Part shown: in pieces, positions 53,811 to 62,536 of the stretch | How the letters are laid out: each line of letters opens with the position of its first letter | Position numbering within the stretch: the stretch's first letter is position 1 | DNA from: Guyparkeria halophila | Lineage (GTDB): Bacteria > Pseudomonadota > Gammaproteobacteria > Halothiobacillales > Halothiobacillaceae | Length of the DNA: 64,000 nucleotides | NCBI RefSeq assembly: GCF_034479635.1 | Contig: NZ_CP140153.1 | Coordinates: 1,061,501 to 1,125,500, forward strand | Direction of reading: 5' to 3' | Translations under genes and position numbers: made by a program | Notes under the pieces: model-generated | Told to the model about the DNA's origin: nothing | Seen by the model: only the letters and a program-made list of their open reading frames with translations | Database searches by the model: none

Positions 53811-54653
53811 TCAGACCTCCTTATAACTGACGGCCTTGCCAAGCAGGCCGAAGATCATGTCGAGGATCATGCCGACCACGCCGATCAACAGGATGGCGAA
53901 GATCACGTTGGCAAGATCGAGGTTGTTCCACTCGTTCCAGATGAAGTAGCCGATGCCGGTACCGCCGACGAGCATTTCCGCGGCGACGATGACCAGCCAG
54001 GCGATACCCATCGAGATGCGCATGCCGGTGAGGATGGTCGGCGCGGCGGCCGGCAGGATCACCTTGAAGGCCTTCTTGATCGGACCGACCTCGAGGGTCT
54101 TGGCCACGGCCAGCCAGTCGTCGCGGACCGAGGCGACCCCGTAGGCGGTGTTCACCATCATCGGCCAGATCGAACAGATGAAGATCACGAAGATCGACGA
54201 GATCGAGGCGTCCTGGATGATGTAGAGCGCCAACGGCATCCAGGCGAGCGGCGAGATCGGCTTGAGGATCTGGATGTAGGGGTCCAGCGCCTTGTGCATC
54301 AACGGCGACATGCCGATCAGAAAGCCCAGTGGCACCGCGACCAGGGCGGCCAGCGCGAAACCGGCGAGCACCCGCCAGAGCGAATGGGCCAGCTGGTAGC
54401 CGATGCCCATGTCGTTGGAGCCCTCGACGTAGAACGGGTCGGACAGGTGCGTCCAGATCGCCGAGCCGATATCGCCCGGGGTGGGGATGTCCGACTCCTG
54501 CACCGTGTCCAGCCCCATCATCGCGGCGTACTCGGGGTCCATGTCGCCCAGGTCGACCTGGGTGGGCAGGGTGGCCCCCCACCACGCGCCGATGAAGGCG
54601 AGCAGCAGGAGAATCGAGACGAGGCCGGCACGTAAGCTGAGTGACTGGCTCAT
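53811..54653 (-). CDS. NrtB-like ABC transporter permease, probably cyanate-related
   Basis: 280 residues with about six membrane helices, the periplasmic insertion after helix 1 (DLGDMDPEYAAMMGLDTVQESDIPTPG), PISPLAWMPLALYI, and the coupling helix block ILPAAAPTILTGMRISMGIAWLVIVAAEML. It is clearly a second copy of the NrtB type encoded at 39197. It lies two bases before the ATPase gene and three bases after the binding-protein gene. Confidence 0.9.
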   Translation of the reverse strand: MSQSLSLRAGLVSILLLLAFIGAWWGATLPTQVDLGDMDPEYAAMMGLDTVQESDIPTPGDIGSAIWTHLSDPFYVEGSNDMGIGYQLAHSLWRVLAGFALAALVAVPLGFLIGMSPLMHKALDPYIQILKPISPLAWMPLALYIIQDASISSIFVIFICSIWPMMVNTAYGVASVRDDWLAVAKTLEVGPIKKAFKVILPAAAPTILTGMRISMGIAWLVIVAAEMLVGGTGIGYFIWNEWNNLDLANVIFAILLIGVVGMILDMIFGLLGKAVSYKEV

Positions 54654-54656
54654 GGC

Positions 54657-56033
54657 TTATGCCCTCCCGATCTCGAACGATTCCAGGTACTCCTGCGGGC
54701 GTGCCGGGTCAAATTCCTTGCCCATGATCATGTGCTTCTTGCTGTTGATCTCCGGTGCCGGCAGGCCCATCTCGGCGAGACGCTGGCGCGCGTCGGTCGC
54801 CCGGAAGATCTCCTCGGCGATGTCGGCGTAGTCGATGTCCTCCTCGATGTAGCCCCAGCGCTTCATCTGCGTGAGGATCCACACGCCCATCGATTCCCAC
54901 GGGAACGGGTCGAAGTCGGCACGCTCGGGCTCCTCGATGATGTTGCCCAGACCATCGGCATAGCGGCCGGTCATCACCTGGTCGAGCACGATCTTGGGCT
55001 GGTTGAGGTAATTGGCCGGGGCGATCGCCTCGATGATTTCCGGGCGGTTTTCCTTCTTGTGCGCGTAGACCGTGGCGCTGGCAATGGCGCGGAACAGCGC
55101 GGAGAAGGTGTTGGGGTTCTCCTCGACGAACGAGCGGGTCGCACCGAAGGCGCAGCAGGGGTGGCCGTCCCAGAGGTCTTTCGACAGCACGTGGATGAAG
55201 CCCGCGCCCTCGTAGACCGCGCGCTGGTTGAACGGCTCGGGGCCGAGGAAGCCATCGATATTGCCGGCCTTGAGGTTGGCGACCATCTCCGGCGGGGCGA
55301 TGACCTTGAGCTGGACATCCTGGTCCGGATCGACGCCATGCTCGGCGAGGTAGTAGCGCAGCAGCAGGTTGTGCATCGAGTGGTCGTAGGGGATGCCGAA
55401 GGTCATACCCTTCCAGTTGCTCGGATCACGATTGTCCTTGTGCTTGTTGTGCATCGTGATCGCCTGGCCATTGATGTTCTGGATGGTGGCGACGTAGGTG
55501 TCCTGCTGACGGGCACCGATGCCCAGCGAGGCGGAGATCGGCATGGGCGAGAGCATGTGCGAGGCGTCGAGCTGACCGTTGGCGACGTTGTCGCGGATCA
55601 GTGCCCAGCCGGCGGTCTTGATTACCTCGACGTCCAGGCCTTCGCGCTCGTAGAAGCCCATCGGGTGGGCCATGATGATCGGCGTGGCGCAGGTGATCGG
55701 GATGAAACCGACCTTGAGCTTCTTCTTCTCCAGCGGACCGACCGGATCGGCGGCGACGGCCTTGGCGGCGGCCATCGGGAAGAAGGTCGAGACCGCGGCC
55801 ATGGCGGTGCTCACGCCCACGGCCTTGATGAAGTTGCGGCGGGTCCGGTCTTCCGGGAACAGCGAGCGCATGATCGAGGATTCCACGGCGCGATTGAGGG
55901 CGGCCTCCTCGTCCGTCGGGTTCGGGCTCGCGGCGATGGCCGCGTTGTGATCGGCCTGGCTGGCGTGCTTGCCGCAGGTACAGCCGCGGTGCAGTGACTG
56001 GTTGGGATCGAACGGGTTATCGAATGTGGACAT
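54657..56033 (-). CDS. NrtA-like binding protein with an N-terminal Cys motif before its Tat signal
   Basis: 458 residues. A twin-arginine signal (RTRRNFIKAVGVSTAMAAVSTFF) begins only at about residue 68; before it is a hydrophilic leader with HRGCTCGKHAS (C-x-C-x2-H). The mature protein has the NrtA pattern LKVGFIPITCATPIIMAHPMGFYEREGL, NGQLDASHMLSPMPISA, NINGQAITM and DGFLGPEPFNQRAV. Residues around the ligand pocket differ from NrtA ([10 protein letters not shown] is replaced by DGFLGPEPFN), in line with another anion. ATG 56033 is used; the frame is open further upstream but crosses the sigma-54 promoter. Confidence 0.88.
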   Translation of the reverse strand: MSTFDNPFDPNQSLHRGCTCGKHASQADHNAAIAASPNPTDEEAALNRAVESSIMRSLFPEDRTRRNFIKAVGVSTAMAAVSTFFPMAAAKAVAADPVGPLEKKKLKVGFIPITCATPIIMAHPMGFYEREGLDVEVIKTAGWALIRDNVANGQLDASHMLSPMPISASLGIGARQQDTYVATIQNINGQAITMHNKHKDNRDPSNWKGMTFGIPYDHSMHNLLLRYYLAEHGVDPDQDVQLKVIAPPEMVANLKAGNIDGFLGPEPFNQRAVYEGAGFIHVLSKDLWDGHPCCAFGATRSFVEENPNTFSALFRAIASATVYAHKKENRPEIIEAIAPANYLNQPKIVLDQVMTGRYADGLGNIIEEPERADFDPFPWESMGVWILTQMKRWGYIEEDIDYADIAEEIFRATDARQRLAEMGLPAPEINSKKHMIMGKEFDPARPQEYLESFEIGRA

Positions 56034-56070
56034 GGTTTCGCTCTCGGGTCGGTGAGTGACGACCTGGAGA

Positions 56071-56089
56071 TTGCAGATGCCGTGCCACA
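56071..56089 (-). promoter_or_regulatory. sigma-54 promoter of the second ABC-transporter operon
   Basis: On the minus strand GTGGCACGGCATCTGCAATC has GG-N10-GC and matches TGGCACG-N4-TTGCA except one base. It lies about 40 bases before the binding-protein start, facing away from the activator gene. Confidence 0.87.
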
Positions 56090-56226
56090 CCGTTCGTTTG
56101 CGCCAGATCGGCGCTGATTGGCCGAAAATGGCGCTTTTTCGCACCATGAGGGAGCGGTGGTGCGGGTGCCGTCCCGTTCTTGGTGCGTCGGCAGCGCGCG
56201 AAATGCCGCGCAATGCCCGCCAATGG

Positions 56227-56271
56227 CGGACAAAGTCATGGGCCTGCTTCTTGCAGCTCCGGGAATGTCAG
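56227..56271. promoter_or_regulatory. candidate enhancer pair, degenerate CGGACAATGTCCG sites
   Basis: CGGACAAAGTCAT (56227-56239) matches the palindrome CGGACAATGTCCG at 10 of 13 positions, and CCGGGAATGTCAG (56259-56271) at 9 of 13. Their starts are 32 bases apart, the same spacing as the two perfect copies at 63271 and 63303. They lie 140-185 bases upstream of the transporter sigma-54 promoter and just before the activator start, so they could also serve autoregulation. Confidence 0.55.
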
Positions 56272-56291
56272 CCCTACGCCCGGAGACCCCC

Positions 56292-58007
56292 ATGCGCGAC
56301 ACGAAAGCCACCCCGTCCCAGACCAGCCAGGCCCAGACCAGCCAGGCCCAGACCATCCAGTCAACGGCGCGCGCCGACAGTGCCGATGCCGAGCTGCTGG
56401 TCGTCCACGAGGCCACCCAGTGGCTCTCGCACATGAACGACCCCGACACCGTGATCGGCCGCATGCTGCGGCTGCTCTCGCAGATCACCGGCCTCAATCG
56501 CGGCCGGGTGGTGCTGCCCGATGCCAGCGGCGAGTTCATGGAGATCCGCTATGCCTACGGCCTGTCGTCCCACGAGCGCGAGCGGGGGCGCTACCGGGTG
56601 GGCGAGGGTGTGACCGGGCGGGTAATGCGCACGGGGCAGGTCGCCGTGGTCCAGGATATCGACGAAGAGCCGGTCTACCTCACGCGGGCGGTCGAGCGCG
56701 ACACGCTGCCTCACGAGACGGTGGCCTTCCTGGCCGTGCCGATCCTCAACGAGGACCAGCCCATGGGGGTACTCGGGGCCCACCGCATCCGCGAACGCCA
56801 TCGGCCGTTGCATCGGGACATCACGCTCTTGCGGATCATGGCCGCATTGATTGCCCGGGTGCTCAAGGTCGACGACCTGATCCGCGAGCAGACCGCCGCC
56901 TTGGCCGAGGAGAACGAATCCCTGCGCGAGGCCCTGTCGAGCAACCAGGAAGCACGCCACGGCATCCTTGGCGAGAGCCCCGCCTTGCGCCAGGCCTTTC
57001 GCCAGACCCTGCACGTCTCGCCCACGCAGGCCACCGTGCTGCTCAACGGCGAATCCGGCACGGGCAAGGAACGATTTGCCCGCATGGTGCACCTGACCAG
57101 CCCGCGCTGCGACGGGCCGTTCATCGCCATCAACTGCGCGGCGATCCCCGATGCCCTGCTGGAATCCGAGCTATTCGGCCATGAGAAGGGGGCGTTCACC
57201 GGGGCGGTCTCGGCCAAGAAGGGCAGTGTCGAGCTGGCCTCCGGGGGCACGCTGTTTCTCGACGAGATCGGCGATCTGGCCTTCGATCTGCAATCCAAGC
57301 TCTTGCACGTGCTGGAGCGCCAGACCATCCACCGCGTGGGCGGGACCAAGGACATTCCGGTCGACGTGCGCATCATTGCTGCGACCCACAAGAACCTGCA
57401 GGAGGCGGTCAACCAGGGACGTTTTCGGATCGACCTGTTCTATCGGCTCAACGTCTTCCCCATCCACCTGCCGGCGCTGCGCGAGCGCGACGGCGACGTC
57501 AAGCTGCTCGCGCGGCACTTCCTGCAGGTCGCCAGCCAGGAATTCGACCGCAACGCCGCCTTCGAGGCCGGCGTCCTCGACCGGCTGGCGGTCTACAACT
57601 GGCCGGGCAACATTCGCCAGTTGGAAAACGTGATCAAGCGCGCGGTGCTGGTGGCGCAGAACGGCTGGATCACCGTGGCCGACATCGAGCTGATCCTGAA
57701 CCACGAATCGCATGTCACCGATCACCTCGAGGCCGGTGGTTGCCCGGATACATCGGCATCGATGTCGGCGCCCACGTTCCCCTCGGGCATAGGAACGGGG
57801 AACACGGCCCCTGACCATTCGTCGTCGTCATCGCCCGGGTCATCGCCCGGGCGCGCCTACCGCTGGGTGCGCGAAGACGAGGCCGATGCCCTGCTGGCGG
57901 CGCTGGAAGCGACTGGAGGCAACAAGACCCAGGCCGCCTCCCGGCTGGGCATGACCACCCGGCAGTTCCGTTACCGCCTGGACAAGTTGGGCCTGCGAGG
58001 GGGCTGA
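56292..58007 (+). CDS. sigma-54-dependent activator, GAF-AAA+-Fis
   Basis: 571 residues from ATG 56292 (CGGAGA upstream). After a Gln/Ser/Thr-rich leader come a GAF domain (~45-190; MLRLLSQITGLNRGRVVLPDASG..GEGVTGRVMRTGQVAVVQDIDEEP), an AAA+ domain (~225-460) with Walker A NGESGTGKE (252-260), GAFTGA (300-305) for sigma-54 contact and GGTLFLDEIGD, a Ser/Pro linker and a Fis-type helix-turn-helix at the C-terminus (GGNKTQAASRLGMTTRQFRYRLDKLGL). The layout is that of NifA. It is divergent from the transporter operon and is the obvious candidate to act at the three nearby sigma-54 promoters. Starts upstream (56118, 56223) are open but lie over the operators. Confidence 0.92.
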   Translation: MRDTKATPSQTSQAQTSQAQTIQSTARADSADAELLVVHEATQWLSHMNDPDTVIGRMLRLLSQITGLNRGRVVLPDASGEFMEIRYAYGLSSHERERGRYRVGEGVTGRVMRTGQVAVVQDIDEEPVYLTRAVERDTLPHETVAFLAVPILNEDQPMGVLGAHRIRERHRPLHRDITLLRIMAALIARVLKVDDLIREQTAALAEENESLREALSSNQEARHGILGESPALRQAFRQTLHVSPTQATVLLNGESGTGKERFARMVHLTSPRCDGPFIAINCAAIPDALLESELFGHEKGAFTGAVSAKKGSVELASGGTLFLDEIGDLAFDLQSKLLHVLERQTIHRVGGTKDIPVDVRIIAATHKNLQEAVNQGRFRIDLFYRLNVFPIHLPALRERDGDVKLLARHFLQVASQEFDRNAAFEAGVLDRLAVYNWPGNIRQLENVIKRAVLVAQNGWITVADIELILNHESHVTDHLEAGGCPDTSASMSAPTFPSGIGTGNTAPDHSSSSSPGSSPGRAYRWVREDEADALLAALEATGGNKTQAASRLGMTTRQFRYRLDKLGLRGG

Positions 58008-58035
58008 GCGGGGGCGCTGCGGGATGCCGTCGCGG

Positions 58036-58695
58036 TCAGAAGGCCGCTGGTGGCGTTGCCCCCTTGCGCGCGCTTCCGTCCTCCTGCTCGATCAATGGCA
58101 CATGGCCGGGCAGGGACTCGATGCGTGCCATCCATTCGCGAACGGCCGGGTAGGGGGCGAGCGAGACGCCGGCCTCGCCGGCCAGCGCCACGTAGGGGTA
58201 ACAGGCCAGATCGGCGATGGTGGGATGATCGGCGGCCAGCCAGTCTTCTTGTTTCAACCGTTGCTCCATCAACGCCAATCCGGCGCGTCCTTCCTGCTGG
58301 CATTGCTCGCGGTCGAACGGGGCGCCAAGCCGCCAGACGGCGCGGGCACGGGCCAGACCGTAGAGCAGTTCGTCGCCGGCCACGGCCAGCCACTGCATCA
58401 CGACCGCCTCGGCGGCCGGGTCGTCGGGGAGCCACCGGCTGTTGCCGTAGCGACGGGCCAGGTAGATGAGGATGGCCATCGAGTCCCAGATACGCATCTC
58501 GCTATTCCCCTGGCCGTCGACCAGGAATGGCACCTGGCCGCGCGGGTTGATGCGCTTGAACTCGGGCGAGGCGGTCTGCTTGGCGACTACGTCGATGCTG
58601 ACGCGTTCGTACTCCAGATCGAGCATCGAGAGCAGCAGCCGCACCTTGTGGCAGTTGCCGGAGAGGGGGAAGTCGTAGAGCGTGATCGCAGGCAC
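58036..58695 (-). CDS. glutathione S-transferase family protein
   Basis: 219 residues with an N-terminal thioredoxin-like domain (ITLYDFPLSGNCHKVRLLLSMLDLEYERVSIDV, conserved cis-Pro in GQVPFLVDG and the DSMAILIYLARRYG block that binds glutathione) and an alpha-helical C-terminal domain. The active-site residue is probably Ser9 or a neighbour (LSGNCHK). It converges with the activator gene and follows the rhodanese terminator, so it may have its own promoter. A role in detoxifying electrophiles such as isothiocyanates is conceivable, not shown. Confidence 0.88.
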   Translation of the reverse strand: MPAITLYDFPLSGNCHKVRLLLSMLDLEYERVSIDVVAKQTASPEFKRINPRGQVPFLVDGQGNSEMRIWDSMAILIYLARRYGNSRWLPDDPAAEAVVMQWLAVAGDELLYGLARARAVWRLGAPFDREQCQQEGRAGLALMEQRLKQEDWLAADHPTIADLACYPYVALAGEAGVSLAPYPAVREWMARIESLPGHVPLIEQEDGSARKGATPPAAF

Positions 58696-58775
58696 GGTGA
58701 AGTCTCCGAGTGGTGGCTGGACGGGTTGTCGTCCAGGCCGACGGGTAAATCAAGTGGCGGGGTATCGACACGCAT

Positions 58776-58802
58776 GAAAAAGGCCCGGCATGCCGGGCCC
58801 CA
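58776..58802 (-). terminator. intrinsic terminator of the osmC-rhodanese operon
   Basis: On the minus strand GGGGCCCGGCATGCCGGGCC folds into a perfect stem, followed by TTTTT. It lies just past the rhodanese stop and ends the sigma-54 operon that begins at 63100. Confidence 0.88.
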
Positions 58803-58820
58803 GGATGCGGTCAAGTCCCA

Positions 58821-59681
58821 TCAGGCAACGTAGGGCAGGCCCTCGTCGATCGGCAGGCTCGGGTCGCGCGACCACTCGTTCCAGGAGCCGAAGTAGAGAC
58901 GGACCTTCTCGATACCGGCCGAACGCAGTGCGACCAGGGTATTCGACGCCCGGGCACCCTTGAAACAGTAGAGGTAGACCTCGGAGTCGGGCGTGATGCC
59001 GACGCTGTCACACTCGGCCCGGATCTCGGTGGGCGACTTGAAGCGGGCCACCTCACCCGGCTTCATGAAGCGGTACCACTCGATCCAGACCGCATCGGGC
59101 AGTCGCCCCTTGCGCGGGCAGAAATCCTTGCCGTAGGGCGAGGAGCTCTCGGCGACCCATTCGTCCACGTCGCGCACGTCGAGCAGCGTCACGTCGTCGC
59201 GCTCCAATGCCGCGAGGATATCGTCCTTGTCGAGCATCACGTCGCTGGCGCCGCTATCCAGTGGAAAAGGCGCCGCCACCGGGGTCGGTGTGTCGGTGCT
59301 GACCGGCAGGCCCGCCGCCACCCAGCCCTGAAAACCGCCGTGCAGGATGCGGATCTTGTCCTTGGGGTAACCGAGGTGCTCGAGCAGAAACAGCCCGCGG
59401 CAGGACTGGCCGAAGCCGGTGTCCATGGCGTCCTCGTAGAGCACCGCGGTCTTCTTCCCGTCCAGGCCCACGGCACCGAACTTCTCGCTGAACTGCTGTT
59501 CGAGCTCGGCCAGGCCTTCCGGGGTGGAGGTGGCGAGGAAGGTGAAGATCTCCGGCATGTTGATCGCCCCGGGCAGGTGCCCGGCGGCATAGGCCTCGGG
59601 GCTGCGGGTGTCGATCGGCACGACGGCCGTCGTGCCCAGTAGTTGTTGCAGGTCCTGCGGTTCGATGAGGGGGTTGCTCAT
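58821..59681 (-). CDS. sulfurtransferase with two rhodanese domains
   Basis: 286 residues. The N-terminal rhodanese domain (VVPIDTRSPEAYAAGHLPGAINMPE) lacks a catalytic Cys (its loop reads YEDAMDTGFG); the C-terminal domain has the active loop CFKGAR with Cys239. Both are preceded by the usual DxR motif (IDTRS, LDVRD). Two-domain enzymes of this kind transfer sulfane sulfur to cyanide or thiols and are often called thiosulfate or 3-mercaptopyruvate sulfurtransferases. It is the last gene of the sigma-54 operon with OsmC, the ACAD-like protein and the rubredoxin reductase. Confidence 0.92.
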   Translation of the reverse strand: MSNPLIEPQDLQQLLGTTAVVPIDTRSPEAYAAGHLPGAINMPEIFTFLATSTPEGLAELEQQFSEKFGAVGLDGKKTAVLYEDAMDTGFGQSCRGLFLLEHLGYPKDKIRILHGGFQGWVAAGLPVSTDTPTPVAAPFPLDSGASDVMLDKDDILAALERDDVTLLDVRDVDEWVAESSSPYGKDFCPRKGRLPDAVWIEWYRFMKPGEVARFKSPTEIRAECDSVGITPDSEVYLYCFKGARASNTLVALRSAGIEKVRLYFGSWNEWSRDPSLPIDEGLPYVA

Positions 59682-59744
59682 GTGTTTCTCCTGGGGCTTC
59701 TGGCCCGGTGGGTGGGTGCGCTGGTCAATGGGTTGCAGACCAAC

Positions 59745-61148
59745 TCAACTGGCACGTCCGGTGACGCGCCGGTAAAGGGATTCGTGTTCGGCGACGGCCG
59801 TGCCGGCCAGCGCATAGCCGGCGAGTCGGCCGCGGCTGAGGAAGTCGTTGCGCTGGCTTTCCTCGACCGTTTGCGGCGTCCAACGGCCCAGATCGGCAAG
59901 CTTGCGATCGGGCGGGCAGAGCATGATCGGCAGGCTCGGGGTCTTGACGCGGATGGCGGCCGGGCGGTGCTCGAACGGCCGCTCCTCGCCGCTCAGGGCC
60001 GCGGCGGCCGTCTCCGCCATGCGACGGATCGGCTCGATGAAGAAGTAGCTGTTGCCGTTGATCTCGGCGCAGTCGCCGATGGCATAGACGTGGGGATCGC
60101 TGGTCTGCATGGTTTGCGCCGAGGCGAGAATGCCGCGGTTGGTGACCAGCCCGGCGCGCTGGGCCAGATCGATGTTGGGGACCAGACCCATCGCGGAGAT
60201 CACCTCGTCGGTGCGGTTTTCCCCGCCGTTGGTCAGCGTCACCTTCAGGCGCCCGTCGGCGTGATCGACGCGAGAGAGGCTGGTGCCGGGACGAAAATCC
60301 ACGCCCTTGGCGGCGAGCTGGGCGGCCAGCTCGTCGCCCAGTGGAGCCGGGGCGAGCCGGTCGAGCATACGTTCGCCCAGGTCGAGTAGGGTGACCCGGT
60401 GCCCGCCGGCGGTCAGGTCCTCGGCCAGTTCCACCCCGATCAGCCCGGCGCCGATGATGGTCAGATGGCGCGACTCGCCATCGAGGCGTTGGCGCAGGCG
60501 CTGATAGGCGGCGAGGTGGTTGAGACGGGTGATGCGATTGGCGGCATCGCCGTCAAAGGCGCGGAAACGCTGGCGGGCGCCCAGCGCGAGCACCAGGTCA
60601 CCATAGTGAACCGGACCGCGCGTCGTCAGCAGGCGCTTGTCGTCGGTGTTCAGCGTTAGCACCGAGGTGTTCGGCTGCAGAGTGATGTCCAGATCGGCCG
60701 CCTTGGTCGGCCCGCTCTGTTCGATCAGGTCGGCCGGGGCACGTCCCTGGCTGATCGCCATGGAGAGGCCCGGCTTGGTATAGGCGGCGGCCTCGTCGTT
60801 GCTGATCAAGGTGATCGGGCGGTCGGGATCGCGGGCCCGCAGTTGTTCGGCGACCGTCCAGCCGGCCACGCCGGCCCCGACGATGACCACCGAGTCCGGA
60901 CCGCCCACGCCGCCACGCACCGCCCGGGGGCGGGGGGCACTGGCCTGGGCGGCGCGCTGGGCGGCGTACTCGTGCAGCGGCATGAAGTCGGCCTTGGTCA
61001 CCCCGCACAGCGGGCAGTACCAGTCGTCGGGGATATCCTCGAAACGGGTGCCGGGGGCAAGGCCGCTGTCCGGGTCGCCTTCGTCCTCGTCGTAGATCCA
61101 GCCGCAGACGGTGCAGATCCAGCGGATGTCTTCTTCAGGTGTGTTCAT
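59745..61148 (-). CDS. rubredoxin-rubredoxin reductase fusion
   Basis: 467 residues. Residues 1-60 are a complete rubredoxin with Cys12, Cys15, Cys45 and Cys48 (ICTVCG, YCPLCG). From about residue 85 it is an FAD/NAD(P)H oxidoreductase ([60 protein letters not shown]). Electrons should pass NAD(P)H-FAD-rubredoxin to an acceptor, possibly the ACAD-like flavoprotein of the same operon. Its start overlaps the small membrane-protein gene by 14 bases. Confidence 0.93.
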   Translation of the reverse strand: MNTPEEDIRWICTVCGWIYDEDEGDPDSGLAPGTRFEDIPDDWYCPLCGVTKADFMPLHEYAAQRAAQASAPRPRAVRGGVGGPDSVVIVGAGVAGWTVAEQLRARDPDRPITLISNDEAAAYTKPGLSMAISQGRAPADLIEQSGPTKAADLDITLQPNTSVLTLNTDDKRLLTTRGPVHYGDLVLALGARQRFRAFDGDAANRITRLNHLAAYQRLRQRLDGESRHLTIIGAGLIGVELAEDLTAGGHRVTLLDLGERMLDRLAPAPLGDELAAQLAAKGVDFRPGTSLSRVDHADGRLKVTLTNGGENRTDEVISAMGLVPNIDLAQRAGLVTNRGILASAQTMQTSDPHVYAIGDCAEINGNSYFFIEPIRRMAETAAAALSGEERPFEHRPAAIRVKTPSLPIMLCPPDRKLADLGRWTPQTVEESQRNDFLSRGRLAGYALAGTAVAEHESLYRRVTGRAS

Positions 61149-61326
61149 GGCGGGTTACCTTGAATTCGTTCAATTCGTACGGGACGGATGGGCGCGGTTC
61201 GGCCTTGGGTCGGGTCACGTCGATGGCCGCGATGCACAGCCAGGCCAGTAGGCTGGCGGTGAACAGCAACGGCAGGGGTGAGCCGGTCGTTGGCAAAGGC
61301 ATGGCGAAGAGCGGAAAGCGGCCCAT
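61135..61326 (-). CDS. small single-span membrane protein
   Basis: 63 residues with one hydrophobic helix ([20 protein letters not shown]) and a basic, soluble C-terminus. It fits exactly between the ACAD-like gene (four bases after its stop) and the rubredoxin reductase gene (14-base overlap), so it is probably a real, coupled gene. No family is recognised. It might tether the soluble redox proteins to the membrane; that is speculation. Confidence 0.6.
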   Translation of the reverse strand: MGRFPLFAMPLPTTGSPLPLLFTASLLAWLCIAAIDVTRPKAEPRPSVPYELNEFKVTRHEHT

Positions 61327-61330
61327 GGGA

Positions 61331-62482
61331 TCAGTCGATTAGCCCTTCGATTTCCTTGCGCAGGTGCTTGATTGCCGGGGTGACAATCGCCACGAAGTAG
61401 GCCTCGCGCAGCTTGCGCTGGGCCGGGGCGTCAACGAGGTAGCCGTTCGCGCCGGTGTGCAGCATCGCGCTGTTGGCCGCGCGCAAGGCAAGCTCGGAGC
61501 CGGCCAGCCGCAGCTCGAGTACCTGGCGGAAATAGGCCGGGTCGGGGTTGTGCACGTCGGTGGCCAGTTCGCGCACCAGGGCGCGGGTATCCTCGAGCGC
61601 CTCGCGCAGTTCGTCGGGGCGGTCGTCGAGATAGGCGTTGATGTGCCCGAGGCGCGGCTCGACGTCCTCGCAGAGGCGAATGCAGCCCTCGATCACGCCG
61701 GTGGCCATGCCCGCCTGCAGCAGGACGAAACCGGCCTTGATGCGTTGCAGGAACGGGCCGACCGGGTCGGCGATGATCTCGTTCTTGGGGATGAAGACAT
61801 CCTTGAAGAACAGGGCGTAGGTGCCGGTGCCTTCCATGCCGCAGAACTCGGCCAATTGCCGGAACTCGAACCCGGGGGTGTCGGTGTGGACCAGCGCCAT
61901 CACGTCGCGCGGGTTGTCGCCCTCGACGCGGAAGATCGAGCCGAACACGTGCGATTCGCCCAGGTTCGAGATCCACGGCAGTTGGCCATTGACGATGAAG
62001 CCGTCGGCGGTCTCCTTGGCGTGCAGCAGGATGTCCTCGATGCCGGCGAAGTACTTCATCGGGTTGGACAGGGCGGTGCCGCCGAGCAGTTCGCCGCTAG
62101 CGAGTTTCGGCAGGACGGTGTCCTTCAAATGCTGGTTGTCGGAGTTCTCGACATACCAGGCCACGGCGTCCTGGCACCAGGTCATGAAGCCGGTGGACAT
62201 GCACTCGGCCGAGATGCGGTCCATGTCGTCGATGGCCGCGGCGATATCCATGCCGGCCGGGTTCTGCGAGGAAAGGTGGTGGCGATAGGCCCCGGCTGCA
62301 CCGATTTCGTGCAACAGGTCGGCAGGGTATTCGCCATGGTCGATCGCGATCACCTTCGGCTTGAGCGCGCGACGGATGACCGTGTCGAGATCGGCCGGTG
62401 CCTCGGATTTCAGAAAGCTCGGCACAGCGGGTGGTGCCGCATTCGGTCGAGCCGCCACGGGGTCGTGGGTAGCGAGGTTCAT
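61331..62482 (-). CDS. acyl-CoA-dehydrogenase-fold flavoprotein lacking the catalytic Glu
   Basis: 383 residues of the ACAD fold: N-terminal helical domain (AAIDDMDRISAECMSTGFMTWCQDAVAWYV), a FAD-binding beta domain (LGGTALSNPMKYFAG..ETADGFIVNGQLPWISN..HVFGSIFRV) and a helical C-terminal domain. Aligning REAYFVAIVTPAIKHLR with the classic RDAKIYQIYEGTSQIQR block puts Thr368 where dehydrogenases have their catalytic Glu. The protein is thus more like flavin monooxygenases of this fold (SfnB, DszC types) than a true dehydrogenase. It is the second gene of the sigma-54 operon between OsmC and rubredoxin reductase. Confidence 0.85.
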   Translation of the reverse strand: MNLATHDPVAARPNAAPPAVPSFLKSEAPADLDTVIRRALKPKVIAIDHGEYPADLLHEIGAAGAYRHHLSSQNPAGMDIAAAIDDMDRISAECMSTGFMTWCQDAVAWYVENSDNQHLKDTVLPKLASGELLGGTALSNPMKYFAGIEDILLHAKETADGFIVNGQLPWISNLGESHVFGSIFRVEGDNPRDVMALVHTDTPGFEFRQLAEFCGMEGTGTYALFFKDVFIPKNEIIADPVGPFLQRIKAGFVLLQAGMATGVIEGCIRLCEDVEPRLGHINAYLDDRPDELREALEDTRALVRELATDVHNPDPAYFRQVLELRLAGSELALRAANSAMLHTGANGYLVDAPAQRKLREAYFVAIVTPAIKHLRKEIEGLID

Positions 62483-62501
62483 GGAATCATCTCCGAAAGA
62501 G

Positions 62502-62522
62502 GGCCCGGACGTACCGGGCCGT
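62502..62522. repeat. intergenic hairpin between osmC and the ACAD-like gene
   Basis: GGCCCGG-ACGTA-CCGGGCC is a perfect seven-base stem in the 54-base spacer. It has no T run in the direction of transcription, so it is more likely an RNA-stability or processing element than a terminator. Confidence 0.55.
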
Positions 62523-62536
62523 TGACGTCGCGTCGA

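Noticed and set aside
56141-56163. Inverted repeat GCACCA-N11-TGGTGC near the transporter promoter
   Set aside because: It is not repeated at the osmC/cynS region, unlike the CGGACAATGTCCG sites, so it is a weaker operator candidate.
56118-56291. Longer N-terminus of the sigma-54 activator (starts at 56118 or 56223)
   Set aside because: No ribosome binding site precedes these codons, and the region holds the candidate operators; ATG 56292 has CGGAGA upstream.
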